This document shows positions 57,301 through 64,000 of a stretch of DNA of 64,000 nucleotides, one piece after another (the stretch's first letter is position 1; the number at the start of each line of letters is the position of its first letter). Below the pieces are notes generated by a model. The model was not told the DNA's origin. It saw only the letters and a program-made list of their open reading frames with translations, and ran no database searches. The position numbers were made by a program, and so were the translations under genes. Source of the stretch: Planctomycetota bacterium (GTDB taxonomy: Bacteria; Planctomycetota; J058; J103); NCBI GenBank assembly GCA_026004615.1, contig BPJM01000002.1, positions 62,001 through 126,000 on the forward strand, written 5' to 3'.

Positions 57301-57680
57301 GGAACAGCACGGAAGAACAGTGGCTGTGCGACCTTCACATCGCGCGTGACGCATACGACGACACGCTTCATCCAGCGCACCTCGTGTTTCCGTGTAGGTG
57401 TTGCGGCCTCACAGCCCGCCATGCGACCACGGACAGTCCACAGTGCCGTAGCTGCGTCGCTGTTGAGCCGCTGGCGGGTGATCCCGAACTCCAGGCCCTG
57501 TACCGCACGTTGATCCGACCTCGTCTCTCCTGGCTTGCGCGTATGGGGCAGGTGCGGACAAGCAGCAAGAGCGAGAAACGCCGCCTCGTGGCGTTTCATA
57601 TACTCCCCGCGTGGTCGGGCCAATCCCAGGTGGTCGTCGTGGACAGGATCCGTCGGGAGGTGGTGAAGTGGAAGAGTTGA
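54345..57680 (+). CDS. Giant cysteine-rich, tandem zinc-finger-like protein (operon C)
   Basis: This is an 1111-aa protein. Residues of about 15-325 are mixed alpha/beta with a coiled-coil-like stretch (RLQALQEQLKTHVDLE). From ~329 to ~1036 it holds about 125 cysteines (hand count) in CxxC, CCG and CxxCGxxxCxxH units, for example CRECGHRFCRDHA and CASCGTVVCAEH, resembling serial treble-clef/B-box/RING-like zinc sites. Such an array is very unusual in bacteria and suggests a large metal-bound scaffold for protein or nucleic acid. The last ~75 residues are basic. No known family is recognised. It overlaps the helicase gene by four bases (ATGA); ATG 54393 is an alternative start. Confidence 0.8.
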   Translation: MRSSEPPRTQPRHDRSMPQARLRQYVLDSLELLGFALEFESHGIISAKTPDALYRHFDCKPLYRLCFDKETAFLDHDLELVVPGSRFLQLLREALARHNCIAHVVATPENTALIRKDLKHEFETRCTFFNGSLHAARLIRRFRRLARYSALVTHSIAATEQQLVPVMVDLDTGELADMAELKATRQYDLEEYQRIHQDAAPLRRVSPEELARHIDQVTAHVWGRLRNDLLAEWTRTASAIADQLAESEAFFRQQLQESAYPREVQGAHQARLQALQEQLKTHVDLEIVGVVAIHREIPEVEARFSNDKGDEATLHLALDSSLADLSLRYCATCDEVREAYFVSYRDSVLLCQEHGALCRSCGDATRRDDLGCEGATHPSTEPGDCSACRIACALCDRALCQLCKHTTTCCEVNSCDSCTLSCSFAGCQQSRLCREHALQCRECGHRFCRDHAAIADCCGAAVCAACAARCPVDDQLLCTEHRVACLGCETAYCREAHPDLNCTLCNGLVCASCIDLAARCQLDQHRLCPEHAARCAECDAALCVTHRELACRVCSSYRCVEHITHCPSCGSPCCDEHRGTSNLGAVEICPACSVQCAACENTVAREQVTKTTCCGVTLCSACALACTVCAETSSAGGSPGCLEETTAAAPILCPDHVIRCTACQATLCNRHEDLTCWACGLPFCPDHLRPCASCGTVVCAEHRSRSAAGDTEICAACTTVCQGCGMPVYQGEVNQTVCCAACLCSRCAATCAVCGWPICKTRHARPCKECHAVVCADRHANHACVTCGQVLCTTHFGACPFCGRGTCSEHRIMVGRDSLPGCFECVIACGSCGRQTWKSETAPTSCCGVRLCPFCVRKCAQCGTALCPQHALESDFSARPVCSSCVQRCLHCRNRLLPRECERCSSCSGPLGPCCPEQRCSSCRQRLCDACSLRCALCASMGRAEEYCAQCAYGPGDPRQVRLGVCAHPDCGTYFCSRHGKRFRLRNSTEEQWLCDLHIARDAYDDTLHPAHLVFPCRCCGLTARHATTDSPQCRSCVAVEPLAGDPELQALYRTLIRPRLSWLARMGQVRTSSKSEKRRLVAFHILPAWSGQSQVVVVDRIRREVVKWKS

Positions 57681-59326
57681 CGCCGCCCGCCTTGGACCTG
57701 AACCACTCAAGTCGATACCGGCAGCCGCGACCTCTCTCACTCCAGCACCCCGCAGGCATTGCGAGCTACACGGCGCGCGACAGCCGACACGGCGACACCG
57801 TCGTTCTCCTGCATTTCTCGGCGCTGCACTCGCTCGACAAGGAACGGCTCGATTCGGAATACCGCCAGTACTGCCAGTTGTCCGAACACGTGGCTCTCCC
57901 GGCGATCCGTGACCGTCTTCGGGTCGGCAGCGACGAAATCGTCGTGCTGACGGCGTCGGACGGCTTCGACCCCATCGACGAGCGACTTCCCCCCGCACAG
58001 CGCAGCGCCCTTCTCGGTTTCCTTGCAGAGATCGAGTTGCGCGGGACGCTCGACCGACTTCTCGTGACGCCGTCCCAGATCTTCGTGAACGCTGCCACGC
58101 GGCGCTTCATCGCCTACGGCCTGGTTCTCGGCGACCACCTGATTCCGGAAGGCGCCGCCGGTCCAGGCGCGTTCGCAGCACTGTTCGGCGCACCGGCCAG
58201 GAGTGCTCGTTCCTTTCGAGAGCTTGCAGCGTTGCTGCGGCAGCCCGTCGGCACCGAGGAGCAACAACGCAGAACGCTCCTCTACATGGCGAGACGGGCC
58301 ACGGCCCAGAGCAACTGGGACCAGGCGCGAGAGGCCCTGGGCGCTGCACGCTCGCTCGGCCCGGCATCGCCTGCTCTTGTGGCCGAAGAACTGCGCTTCG
58401 GCGTCCGCGCCGAGGATCAGGCCGTGTTGCAGCGGGCGCTCGAGGAGCTGACCAGCCTGGCCAAAAGCAGTCCGATCGACCCTGAACTTCAACGGCTTGC
58501 CGCTGCCGCCAAGGACCGGCTCGGGCGTAGCGACGAGGCGCTGCAAGATCTGACGACTCTGATCAACATCCGGGCGTCCGGGTGGGAGAAAGCGCTGTTG
58601 CTTCGGGCGGCGATCCTCGAAGATCTGGGGCGAATCGACGAAGCCGTCGCGGATCTCCGACTGGCGTATCGGGAGGTTCCGGACGAAGACACGCTGCGCG
58701 ATCTGCTGCGTCTGTCGCAACGTGTTCACGCGCCCGAAGTGGCAGTCGAGACGTGGCTCAGCTCTCAGATCCCGCTTTCGAACCCTGCCGTCGCGGCGGC
58801 GATACTGCGAGGCTTGCGGTTACTGGGCCAGCCACACCGCGCGGCGGCGCTCGCGCGTGACACGGCCGCTCGGCTGCCAGTCGTCCCGGACAGACTGCTT
58901 GCCACCTTCAAGCACGTGTTTCTCTCCGCGTTTGATACAAACCGCGAATGGCTGGTTTTTCTCGGCGAACTCGTACAACAGGGCAAGGCTGCTCCGGAGG
59001 TGTTGGGCCAGGCGTATTTCGACGCGGGCTGGTACGACAGAGTGATTGCTCTGGCAGCCCGGGAAAGCGACAATCCGCATCTGCAGGACCTTCGTCGCAT
59101 GGCGCAGGTGGTGGTGGGACCGATCGATGCGTCCCTGCGCCGCGAGTTGGAACAGCGGTGGCGCGACATGGCGCCGATTCCGCCCGGATTTCTCGCACGG
59201 GTGTATGCTGCTCTGGGCTGCCGGGCCGACCTGGCTCGACTGCGCAAAGAGGCCGTCGAGCGCGGCTGCTGGACTGACGAAGAGGAAGCGAGGTTCACGA
59301 CGCTATGCAGCGATGGGAACTGCTGA
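57668..59326 (+). CDS. Degenerate-kinase-like plus TPR-like repeat protein (operon C)
   Basis: This is a 552-aa protein. The first ~165 residues follow the outline of a protein kinase without its catalytic residues: a loop-like YTARDSRHGDTVVLLHF, a helix region, then GTLDRLLVTPSQIFVNAATR where HRD-KxxN would stand. It reads as a pseudokinase; this is inference. The rest is all-helical repeats (RRATAQSNWDQAREALGAAR, KDRLGRSDEALQDLTTL), like TPRs. GTG 57668 has GGGAGG about eight bases upstream and overlaps the previous gene by 13 bp. Likely an adaptor between the kinase, scaffold and ATPase. Confidence 0.72.
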   Translation: MEELTPPALDLNHSSRYRQPRPLSLQHPAGIASYTARDSRHGDTVVLLHFSALHSLDKERLDSEYRQYCQLSEHVALPAIRDRLRVGSDEIVVLTASDGFDPIDERLPPAQRSALLGFLAEIELRGTLDRLLVTPSQIFVNAATRRFIAYGLVLGDHLIPEGAAGPGAFAALFGAPARSARSFRELAALLRQPVGTEEQQRRTLLYMARRATAQSNWDQAREALGAARSLGPASPALVAEELRFGVRAEDQAVLQRALEELTSLAKSSPIDPELQRLAAAAKDRLGRSDEALQDLTTLINIRASGWEKALLLRAAILEDLGRIDEAVADLRLAYREVPDEDTLRDLLRLSQRVHAPEVAVETWLSSQIPLSNPAVAAAILRGLRLLGQPHRAAALARDTAARLPVVPDRLLATFKHVFLSAFDTNREWLVFLGELVQQGKAAPEVLGQAYFDAGWYDRVIALAARESDNPHLQDLRRMAQVVVGPIDASLRRELEQRWRDMAPIPPGFLARVYAALGCRADLARLRKEAVERGCWTDEEEARFTTLCSDGNC

Positions 59327-61389
59327 TCGGCGAGCGCGTGCGCATGACCTATGGGCGGTCGGCACCCGGCTCACCCTATTGCCTGGACGGAAAAGACCTT
59401 GTGACCCACATGTTCATCTGCGGGGCGACCGGCTCCGGCAAGACCGTGTTGGCCAAGGCAGTGGTCGAGGAGCTAGCATGCCGGGGGGTGTCCTCGATCG
59501 TCATCGACCTCAAGGGCGATCTCACCTCTCTCGCCCTCAAGGGAACGCACCTTTTTGACAAAAGGCTTGAAGCGTCCTACCGGGCCCTTCTCGGCGATTC
59601 GTTCGAGGCAGAGCGTGAGAGGTTCCGCATCGCGTGGGCACGTGACCCGGACGCGCAGACGCTCGCGGAACGCTTCAGCAATCGCGTTCGCATCAAGGTG
59701 TTCTCTCCTCTCTCGCAGGCGCTCGAGCCTCTCTCGTTTGGCTTCTTCCCGACCGCGCCGGAGAACTTCGCGGCTCTCTCTCCGGAGGAAAAGGAAGACT
59801 TCCTCTTGCCCCTGCGGGGTTTCGCGGTGGCTTTCGTGGCGAAACTCTACAAGGGGAGAAAGAGCAAGAAGGCGGAACTCGGCGTTCCGTTCATCGAAGA
59901 GATCATCAAGTATTGTTGGGAAAACGAGATCCCTACCGAGGGCGAGAAGGGGATCTGCAATTTGGTCAGCATGATCACGGACCCGCCGTTTGATCACGTC
60001 GGTGCCCAAAGCCTTCCTGCCTTTATCTCGGAGGGTGATCGCCGGGAGCTTGCCAGTCGCGTCAACACGTTGCTCATGGGGGCGGCGCGACTGAGTTTGA
60101 AAGGGCGGCGGTTCTGCGTTTCGGAAGCCCTGGGCCTCGAAGACGGCAAACCGACGATCTGCATTTTGAACCTGGTCAAACTGGGCGACTTCATGGACCG
60201 GGCGATCGTCGTGGCCCACGTCGCCTACGAGTTGAATCGGTGGATGCGCACACAATCCACAACCGAAACGCCCCGCGCTTTGTTCTACCTCGACGAGCTC
60301 GGCGGCGAGGGTGGCGGCCAGTCCTACTTCCCCTCTTACCCCCGAAATCCCCCATCAAAACCGCCCCTCAACATCCTGGTCAGGCAGGGGCGTTCGTTTG
60401 GCGTCTGCTGTCTTTTCGCCACGCAGAACGTGGCCGACTTGGATGTGCGCGCGCTCACCAATCTGCGCACGTGGGCTCTCGGAAGACTCACCAGCCCAGC
60501 CGATCTGCGGCGACTCACGGAAACGCACGGCACCCGTCTGCTGGCCAACGGCGCCACGATTGCAGAAGCGGTAGCGCAACTCGACAACCACCACTTTCTG
60601 GTGCTCGAGGCCAGCGGCGATATGCATCTGATCCACGAGCGACACCTCCACACGGTTCACACCATCGTCCCGCCGGAGCGGTTTCCACACCTCAGAGAGT
60701 TGCTGCAGCTTTCGCAAGAGCTCGAAAATACGGACGGTGGCCTGCCACCGGTCGTGGAGCGGTCCGAGACCGCACCTCCGGCTGCCACCGCGAGGGCCGC
60801 ACCACACGTGATCGACAGGGTTACCTCGCAACCCATTTCTCCTCGTCCTGCCGCGCCGCCAGCAGCCTCCGAGGCGGCGCGCCCCGGCACACAGCGGCCG
60901 GTAGAGACGCCTGCTGAGCACTCGGGGCCAGCGGCAGCCCGCGCGGAGAGCCCGGTCGAAAGACCGGGCGGAGCAAGACAGGCAGAAGCCAGGTTGGAAT
61001 CCTCACGACAGGAACCCGCCACGAGAACGTTCGTCGCCGAGGAGACGCGCCTGTTTGTGGAGGAGGATGACGAGCGAGTCGAGCACCGACCGACGCACCC
61101 AGCCCTCCGGGTTCTGGTCAACGATCGCCCGATACCGCGCAGCATGCGCGCAGGGGAGCGCTGGATATTCGGGCGCGCGCACGGTTGTGACGTTTTGCTG
61201 GAGGATCCTCACGTCTCGCGGAGGCAGTTCGAGGTTGCCCACCTTGGCGACCGCGTGCGTATCACAGTGCTGCCGTCCAAGAACCGAACGAATATCGAAG
61301 GGGTCAGGCAGGGTGACGGAACATTCCTGATCGCGCCGGGCGTGGTCATACGAGTCGCCAAGACCCGGGTGACCTTACAAGTGGAATAG
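59305..61389 (+). CDS. HerA-type DNA-translocating ATPase with C-terminal FHA domain (operon C)
   Basis: This is a 694-aa HerA/DUF87-family ATPase: Walker A CGATGSGKTVLAKAV (~40), IDLKGDLTSLAL, a Walker B strand ending LFYLDELGGEGG (~328) and the sensor-like LFATQNVADLD. A Pro/Ala-rich linker (~480-570) leads to an acidic Thr segment (TRTFVAEETRLFVEEDDE, ~572) and an FHA domain (FGRAHGCDVLLEDPHVSRRQ, ~621). FHA domains bind phosphothreonine, so the operon's kinase is its natural partner. HerA hexamers pump DNA and usually work with nucleases. The ATG lies 22 bases inside the preceding gene. Confidence 0.88.
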   Translation: MQRWELLIGERVRMTYGRSAPGSPYCLDGKDLVTHMFICGATGSGKTVLAKAVVEELACRGVSSIVIDLKGDLTSLALKGTHLFDKRLEASYRALLGDSFEAERERFRIAWARDPDAQTLAERFSNRVRIKVFSPLSQALEPLSFGFFPTAPENFAALSPEEKEDFLLPLRGFAVAFVAKLYKGRKSKKAELGVPFIEEIIKYCWENEIPTEGEKGICNLVSMITDPPFDHVGAQSLPAFISEGDRRELASRVNTLLMGAARLSLKGRRFCVSEALGLEDGKPTICILNLVKLGDFMDRAIVVAHVAYELNRWMRTQSTTETPRALFYLDELGGEGGGQSYFPSYPRNPPSKPPLNILVRQGRSFGVCCLFATQNVADLDVRALTNLRTWALGRLTSPADLRRLTETHGTRLLANGATIAEAVAQLDNHHFLVLEASGDMHLIHERHLHTVHTIVPPERFPHLRELLQLSQELENTDGGLPPVVERSETAPPAATARAAPHVIDRVTSQPISPRPAAPPAASEAARPGTQRPVETPAEHSGPAAARAESPVERPGGARQAEARLESSRQEPATRTFVAEETRLFVEEDDERVEHRPTHPALRVLVNDRPIPRSMRAGERWIFGRAHGCDVLLEDPHVSRRQFEVAHLGDRVRITVLPSKNRTNIEGVRQGDGTFLIAPGVVIRVAKTRVTLQVE

Positions 61390-61480
61390 ACGCCACCACT
61401 GCCGAGAGTGCGCGATCTTCCCCATGTGGCGCCCGGAGACACAACTCGTCGGAAGCGACAGGCCGGCGAGGCGTGACGCA

Positions 61481-61735
61481 GCCGGCCGCCACCTTGATCT
61501 GTTCGAAGAAGCGCCGAGGCGTGGGGCGCGCGAGACGCCAGATGATCTGCAGCGGCCGCTCCTGCTGGTGTCGGACGTAGTAGACCGGGCCGAGAAAGAC
61601 GTAGGGGTTGGTCTCGCCCCGCTGATCCTTCCTGGTGTCACGCACGGATAGCATGACCGACGCACCATCGCGGACGTGGCGGAGGTAACGCTGTCCAGCA
61701 GCGGAGCGCTCCCGCGTCTGCCCTTGGGATGGGTA
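61481..61735 (-). pseudogene. C-terminal fragment of a DUF3427 helicase
   Basis: The minus-strand frame reads SAAGQRYLRHVRDGASVMLS, then TNPYVFLGPVYYVRHQQERP and IIWRLARPTPRRFFEQ, the end of the DUF3427 domain found at the C-terminus of restriction-like DEAD/DEAH helicases. The match begins about ten bases from the left inverted repeat of the IS3 element, so the insertion probably cut the gene. The missing helicase part is not found on the other side of the element. It is convergent with operon C. Confidence 0.75.
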
Positions 61736-61745
61736 GGGGCATGGC

Positions 61746-61757
61746 TTCCTTGGACAC
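61746..61757 (+). repeat. Left terminal inverted repeat of the IS3 element
   Basis: TTCCTTGGACAC, complement of the sequence at 63182-63193. A further hairpin (GACACCC 61753-61759 with GGGTGTC 61781-61787) lies between this end and the OrfA start. Confidence 0.8.
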
Positions 61758-61778
61758 CCAACTGGGGAGGACCCGAGA

Positions 61779-62135
61779 ATGGGTGTCATGGCTACCAACG
61801 GCAAGAGCACGCGACCGAGCAACGCACCGGAGCGTGGCCGCTGGACGTCCCAGCGGAAGATGGAGGTCGTGCTGCGGCTACTCCGCGGCGAGGACCTGGA
61901 TGCGGTCTCGCGCGAGCTGAAGCTCAAGACGTCGAGGCTGGCGAAGTGGCGCGATGACTTTCTGGCGAGCGGGCAGACGGGGCTCAAGAGCCGGACCGGC
62001 GATCACCGCGATGAGGAGAACGCGCGCCTGAAGTCGAAGGTCGGTGAGCTCACCATGGAGATCGAGCTCCTCCACGAGAAGATCGAGCGGCTGGAGGAAG
62101 GTCTCCGCCCTCGGAAGCGGAGGCCGAAGTGGTAG
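61779..62135 (+). CDS. IS3-family transposase OrfA
   Basis: This is a 118-aa DNA-binding subunit. It has an HTH (VVLRLLRGEDLDAVSREL, then TSRLAKWRDDFL) and a C-terminal leucine-zipper-like helix (KVGELTMEIELLHEKIERLE), as usual for IS3 OrfA. ATG 61788 is an alternative start. It overlaps the OrfB frame by seven bases. No A6G-type slippery site for programmed frameshifting was seen at the overlap. Confidence 0.88.
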   Translation: MGVMATNGKSTRPSNAPERGRWTSQRKMEVVLRLLRGEDLDAVSRELKLKTSRLAKWRDDFLASGQTGLKSRTGDHRDEENARLKSKVGELTMEIELLHEKIERLEEGLRPRKRRPKW

Positions 62136-63037
62136 CCCGGGCCTGGTCGGCCTCCGCGAATCGTCGCTATGGCCTGCAGCGAGTCTGCCGCGTGTGGCGG
62201 ATCGCCAGGTCGCGCGTCTACGAGGCCGGTCGCCGCAGGACTGCGATCGCCAACGGTACACTTCCCCGGCCGAGGAAGCGCGGGCCGGTCGGAGCGTGCA
62301 CGGACGAAGTTCTCGCCGAGCGCATCAAGCGGATCATCGCGGACTCGCCCTGGGTCAGCGAAGGTCACCGGAAGGTATGGGCGCGACTGCGGTACGAGGG
62401 GGTGCGCACGGCTCGTCGTCGCGTCCTCAAGGTGATGCGGGAGCATGACCTGCTGGCGCCGACCCGCATGGGACGGGCACGGGGACCGAAGGCACACGAC
62501 CGCAGCATCACGCCCGATCGCCCCGACGTCATGTGGGGCACGGACATGACCAGCGCCCTCACCAAGCAGGGCAGCGCCTCGATCTTCTTCGTCATCGATC
62601 ACTGCACTGCACAGTGCCTCGGGATCCACGCTGCAAGGGTCGGAACCCGGTTCGAGGCACTCGAGCCGTTGCGGCAAGCGGTGCGGGAGCGCTTCGGGAG
62701 GTTCGTATCCGAGGTCGCAACCAACTCCGGCCTGGCGCTCCGCCACGACCACGGAAGCCAGTTCGTCTCCCACGCCAACCAGGACGAGCTTCGGCTGCTC
62801 GGCATCAAGTCGAGCCCGACCTTCGTCCGGGGGCCCCAGGGCAACGCTGCGCCGAGCGCTTCTCCGCACGCTCAAGGAGAAGTGTCTGTGGCTTCACAGG
62901 TTCGCGACGATCGACGAGCTCCAGGAGGAGCTGCCCGCGTTAAGAGCCGGTACAACCACGGATGGCTCATCGAGAGGCATGGCTTCATGAGCCCGCGCGC
63001 GCGCTTGCAGGCGCACATGACGGAGGCGGCGGCATGA
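62129..63037 (+). pseudogene. IS3-family transposase OrfB (DDE integrase), damaged
   Basis: The 302-codon frame has the HTH_21 region (VSEGHRKVWARLRYEGV) and the first two catalytic aspartates (VMWGTDMTSA and RHDHGSQF). The third motif, GN-CAERF with the catalytic glutamate, is in another frame at about 62845-62865. The expected sequence TLKEKCLWLHRFATIDELQ appears in yet another frame before the original frame returns at YNHGWLIERHGF. Two or three small indels therefore garble residues of about 235-270, and the element is likely unable to move by itself. Confidence 0.8.
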
Positions 63038-63181
63038 GCGGAGGTCCGGTGGTGGGGTCGTGGGCAGGTAGCAGCGCAGGTGGCCGGAGACCCTGGAGAT
63101 GGTCGGAGGCTGCCTGTACCGCGTCAGCTGTCCACGAGCCCTCCAGCCGGTGAGGAGGGGCGGCTGACTACGTGCAACCTT

Positions 63182-63193
63182 GTGTCCAAGGAA
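63182..63193 (-). repeat. Right terminal inverted repeat of the IS3 element
   Basis: GTGTCCAAGGAA, exact inverted complement of 61746-61757, about 145 bp after the end of OrfB. Confidence 0.8.
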
Positions 63194-63288
63194 CCGGGTG
63201 CGCTACACGTCGCACGGGGCGCACAACGAACCCAGAATGTGGTGGAAGAGCGAGCGGCCCTGCCCCATACGTCGTGCAGAGCGTAGTG

Positions 63289-63757
63289 GTGAACAGAACG
63301 AGCCGACGGAGACAGGCCGATCTTCCGCCTCTCGGCAACCCCGACCTGGTATCGGTTGCGATCCGAGTGCCAGAGGGGGTCCTCTGCCTGCTGTCGGCTC
63401 TGGTGGTACACGGGATCACGACCGAGATCCCCCACGAGGTCCATGTCACGCTGAAGCGCGGCGTCAGAGCGCCACGACTGGACCACCCACCCCTGCGCGT
63501 CTACTGGTTCACGGGCAAGGCCTTCACGGCGGGTATCGAGGTCCACGAAATGGACGGCGTCGACGTGCGCGTCTACGGCGCCGCGAAGACAGTGGTCGAC
63601 TGCTTCAGGTACCGCAACAAACTCGGGCTGGACGTAGCTCTCGAGGCACTGAGGCTCTACCTGCGCCACAAGGGTGGTCGGCCCGACGAGGTTCTGCGCT
63701 TCGCCCGCGCGCCGGGTCGAGAAAGCGATACGCCCCTATCTCGAGGCTCTGGTGTGA
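63289..63757 (+). pseudogene. AbiEi-type antitoxin, truncated and frameshifted
   Basis: The frame reads GNPDLVSVAIRVPEGVLCLL, SALVVHGITTEIP, RLDHPPLRVYWFTGKAF and GAAKTVVDCFRYRNKLGLDV, the core of type IV toxin-antitoxin antitoxins (AbiEi_4). The N-terminal wHTH is missing: the IS3 right end lies only ~95 bp upstream. Near 63712 the frame slips by one base; the correct ending (VEKAIRPYLEALV) is read in another frame and stops at 63757, overlapping the toxin start. Confidence 0.8.
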
Positions 63758-64000
63758 GGCGCCGAAGACGCAAGAAGGTCGCCGCCTCCACCCACCAGCG
63801 CCTACTGAACGCGGCGCATACCTCGGGCCGGCCGTTCCACGAGCTCCTGAACTACTTTGCCATGGAGCGCTTTCTCTTTCGTCTGTCCCGATCGCCGCAT
63901 GTCGAACGGTTCGTTCTGAAGGGCGCGCTCATGCTTGCGGCGTGGCGGGTCTCGCTGATGCGCCCGACCAAGGACATCGATCTCCTGGGACACGTGGCGA
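63754..64000 (+). CDS. AbiEii/AbiGii-type nucleotidyltransferase toxin, 5' part (runs off right edge)
   Basis: This is an 82-residue start of an AbiEii toxin: HQRLLNAAHTSGRPFHELL, ERFLFRLSRSPHVERFVLKG, then RPTKDIDLLGHV, the family's KGA...DxDLL nucleotidyltransferase core. GTG 63754 overlaps the antitoxin stop (GTGA), the normal coupling in AbiE. Toxins of this family block growth by modifying a cellular target, probably tRNA. The rest lies outside the window, so its integrity cannot be judged. Confidence 0.85.
   Translation, partial: MRRRRRKKVAASTHQRLLNAAHTSGRPFHELLNYFAMERFLFRLSRSPHVERFVLKGALMLAAWRVSLMRPTKDIDLLGHVA

Larger units (their letters stand above)
61746..63193 (+). mobile_element. 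IS3-family insertion sequence, degenerate
   Basis: An element of about 1.45 kb bounded by the perfect 12-bp inverted repeats TTCCTTGGACAC (61746-61757) and GTGTCCAAGGAA (63182-63193). It carries OrfA and OrfB in the IS3 order. OrfB is damaged near its end. No target-site duplication is visible with these ends, which fits later rearrangement; the true tips could be a few bases inside. Confidence 0.82.

Noticed and set aside
62129..63037. Intact OrfB transposase
   Set aside because: The frame is open, but residues of about 235-270 are garbled by compensating shifts and the catalytic Glu motif is out of frame.
61741..63198. Target-site duplication around the IS3 element
   Set aside because: The bases outside the 12-bp inverted repeats do not match as direct repeats.
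33529..64000. Second copy of the tRNA-Pro 3' end as an att site
   Set aside because: No copy was seen in the remaining window. It may lie beyond the right edge.

Overview
The window is a fragment of a very GC-rich bacterial chromosome. Ordinary chromosomal genes fill about the first 33 kb, and a mosaic accessory region of visibly lower GC runs from about 34 kb to the right edge. The gene content suggests a proteobacterium, but no gene here fixes the lineage: PEP carboxylase, HtpG, ThiC under a TPP riboswitch, type IV pilin-like genes, a RegB-type sensor kinase fragment, and a tRNA gene that encodes its own CCA end.

Left part (1-33.3 kb). In order: the 5' end of ppc; a frameshifted hypothetical; a winged-helix protein followed directly by a beta-CASP metallo-beta-lactamase RNase; a membrane Ser/Thr kinase fused to a formylglycine-generating-enzyme-like domain; an M19 dipeptidase; a TraB/GumN-like lipoprotein; a 5'-nucleotidase-like metallophosphoesterase; a dicarboxylate/amino-acid symporter; a 3-hydroxyacyl-CoA dehydrogenase/enoyl-CoA hydratase fusion with a one-base frameshift; a DUF1501 protein; htpG; a succinate-semialdehyde-dehydrogenase-like enzyme; an FHA protein; a GlpD-like dehydrogenase; a lipoprotein; a translationally coupled four-gene minor-pilin operon; and thiC with promoter and riboswitch. 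A PH-domain membrane protein and tRNA-Pro(CGG) close this part. Two genes have sigma70-like promoters so close to the start codon that leaderless transcripts are likely.

Accessory region (34 kb to the edge). It begins just past tRNA-Pro, where a RegB-like sensor kinase gene is broken off. A small regulatory module follows: two excisionase/MerR-type HTH proteins, one winged-helix protein, and a three-unit operator or iteron array. Three compact operons come next. (A) 37.4-44.8 kb, plus strand: DUF4258 protein, 1004-aa SF1 helicase, unknown 387-aa protein, PLD-family nuclease, and an RtcR-like regulator with an N-terminal CARF-like domain and a sigma54 AAA+ domain. (B) 48.35-44.8 kb, minus strand: small protein, radical SAM enzyme, P-loop kinase-like protein, second radical SAM enzyme, GT2 glycosyltransferase, every junction overlapping. 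(C) 51.5-61.4 kb, plus strand: Ser/Thr kinase-zinc ribbon-SNF2 helicase fusion, an 1111-aa protein with about 125 cysteines, a degenerate-kinase/TPR-like protein, and a HerA-type ATPase with a C-terminal FHA domain.

The right edge holds an IS3-family element with 12-bp inverted repeats, a helicase (DUF3427) fragment cut off at its left end, a broken AbiEi antitoxin and the start of an AbiEii toxin. IS1634-like transposase remnants lie at 32.1 kb and 49.5-50.2 kb.

Operons A and C look like defence or conflict systems. C is the best candidate for an undescribed one: a kinase that could act through phosphothreonine on an FHA-bearing DNA-translocating ATPase, built around a giant metal-binding scaffold. 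Both readings are inference from domain content. No integrase and no CRISPR array were found in the window.
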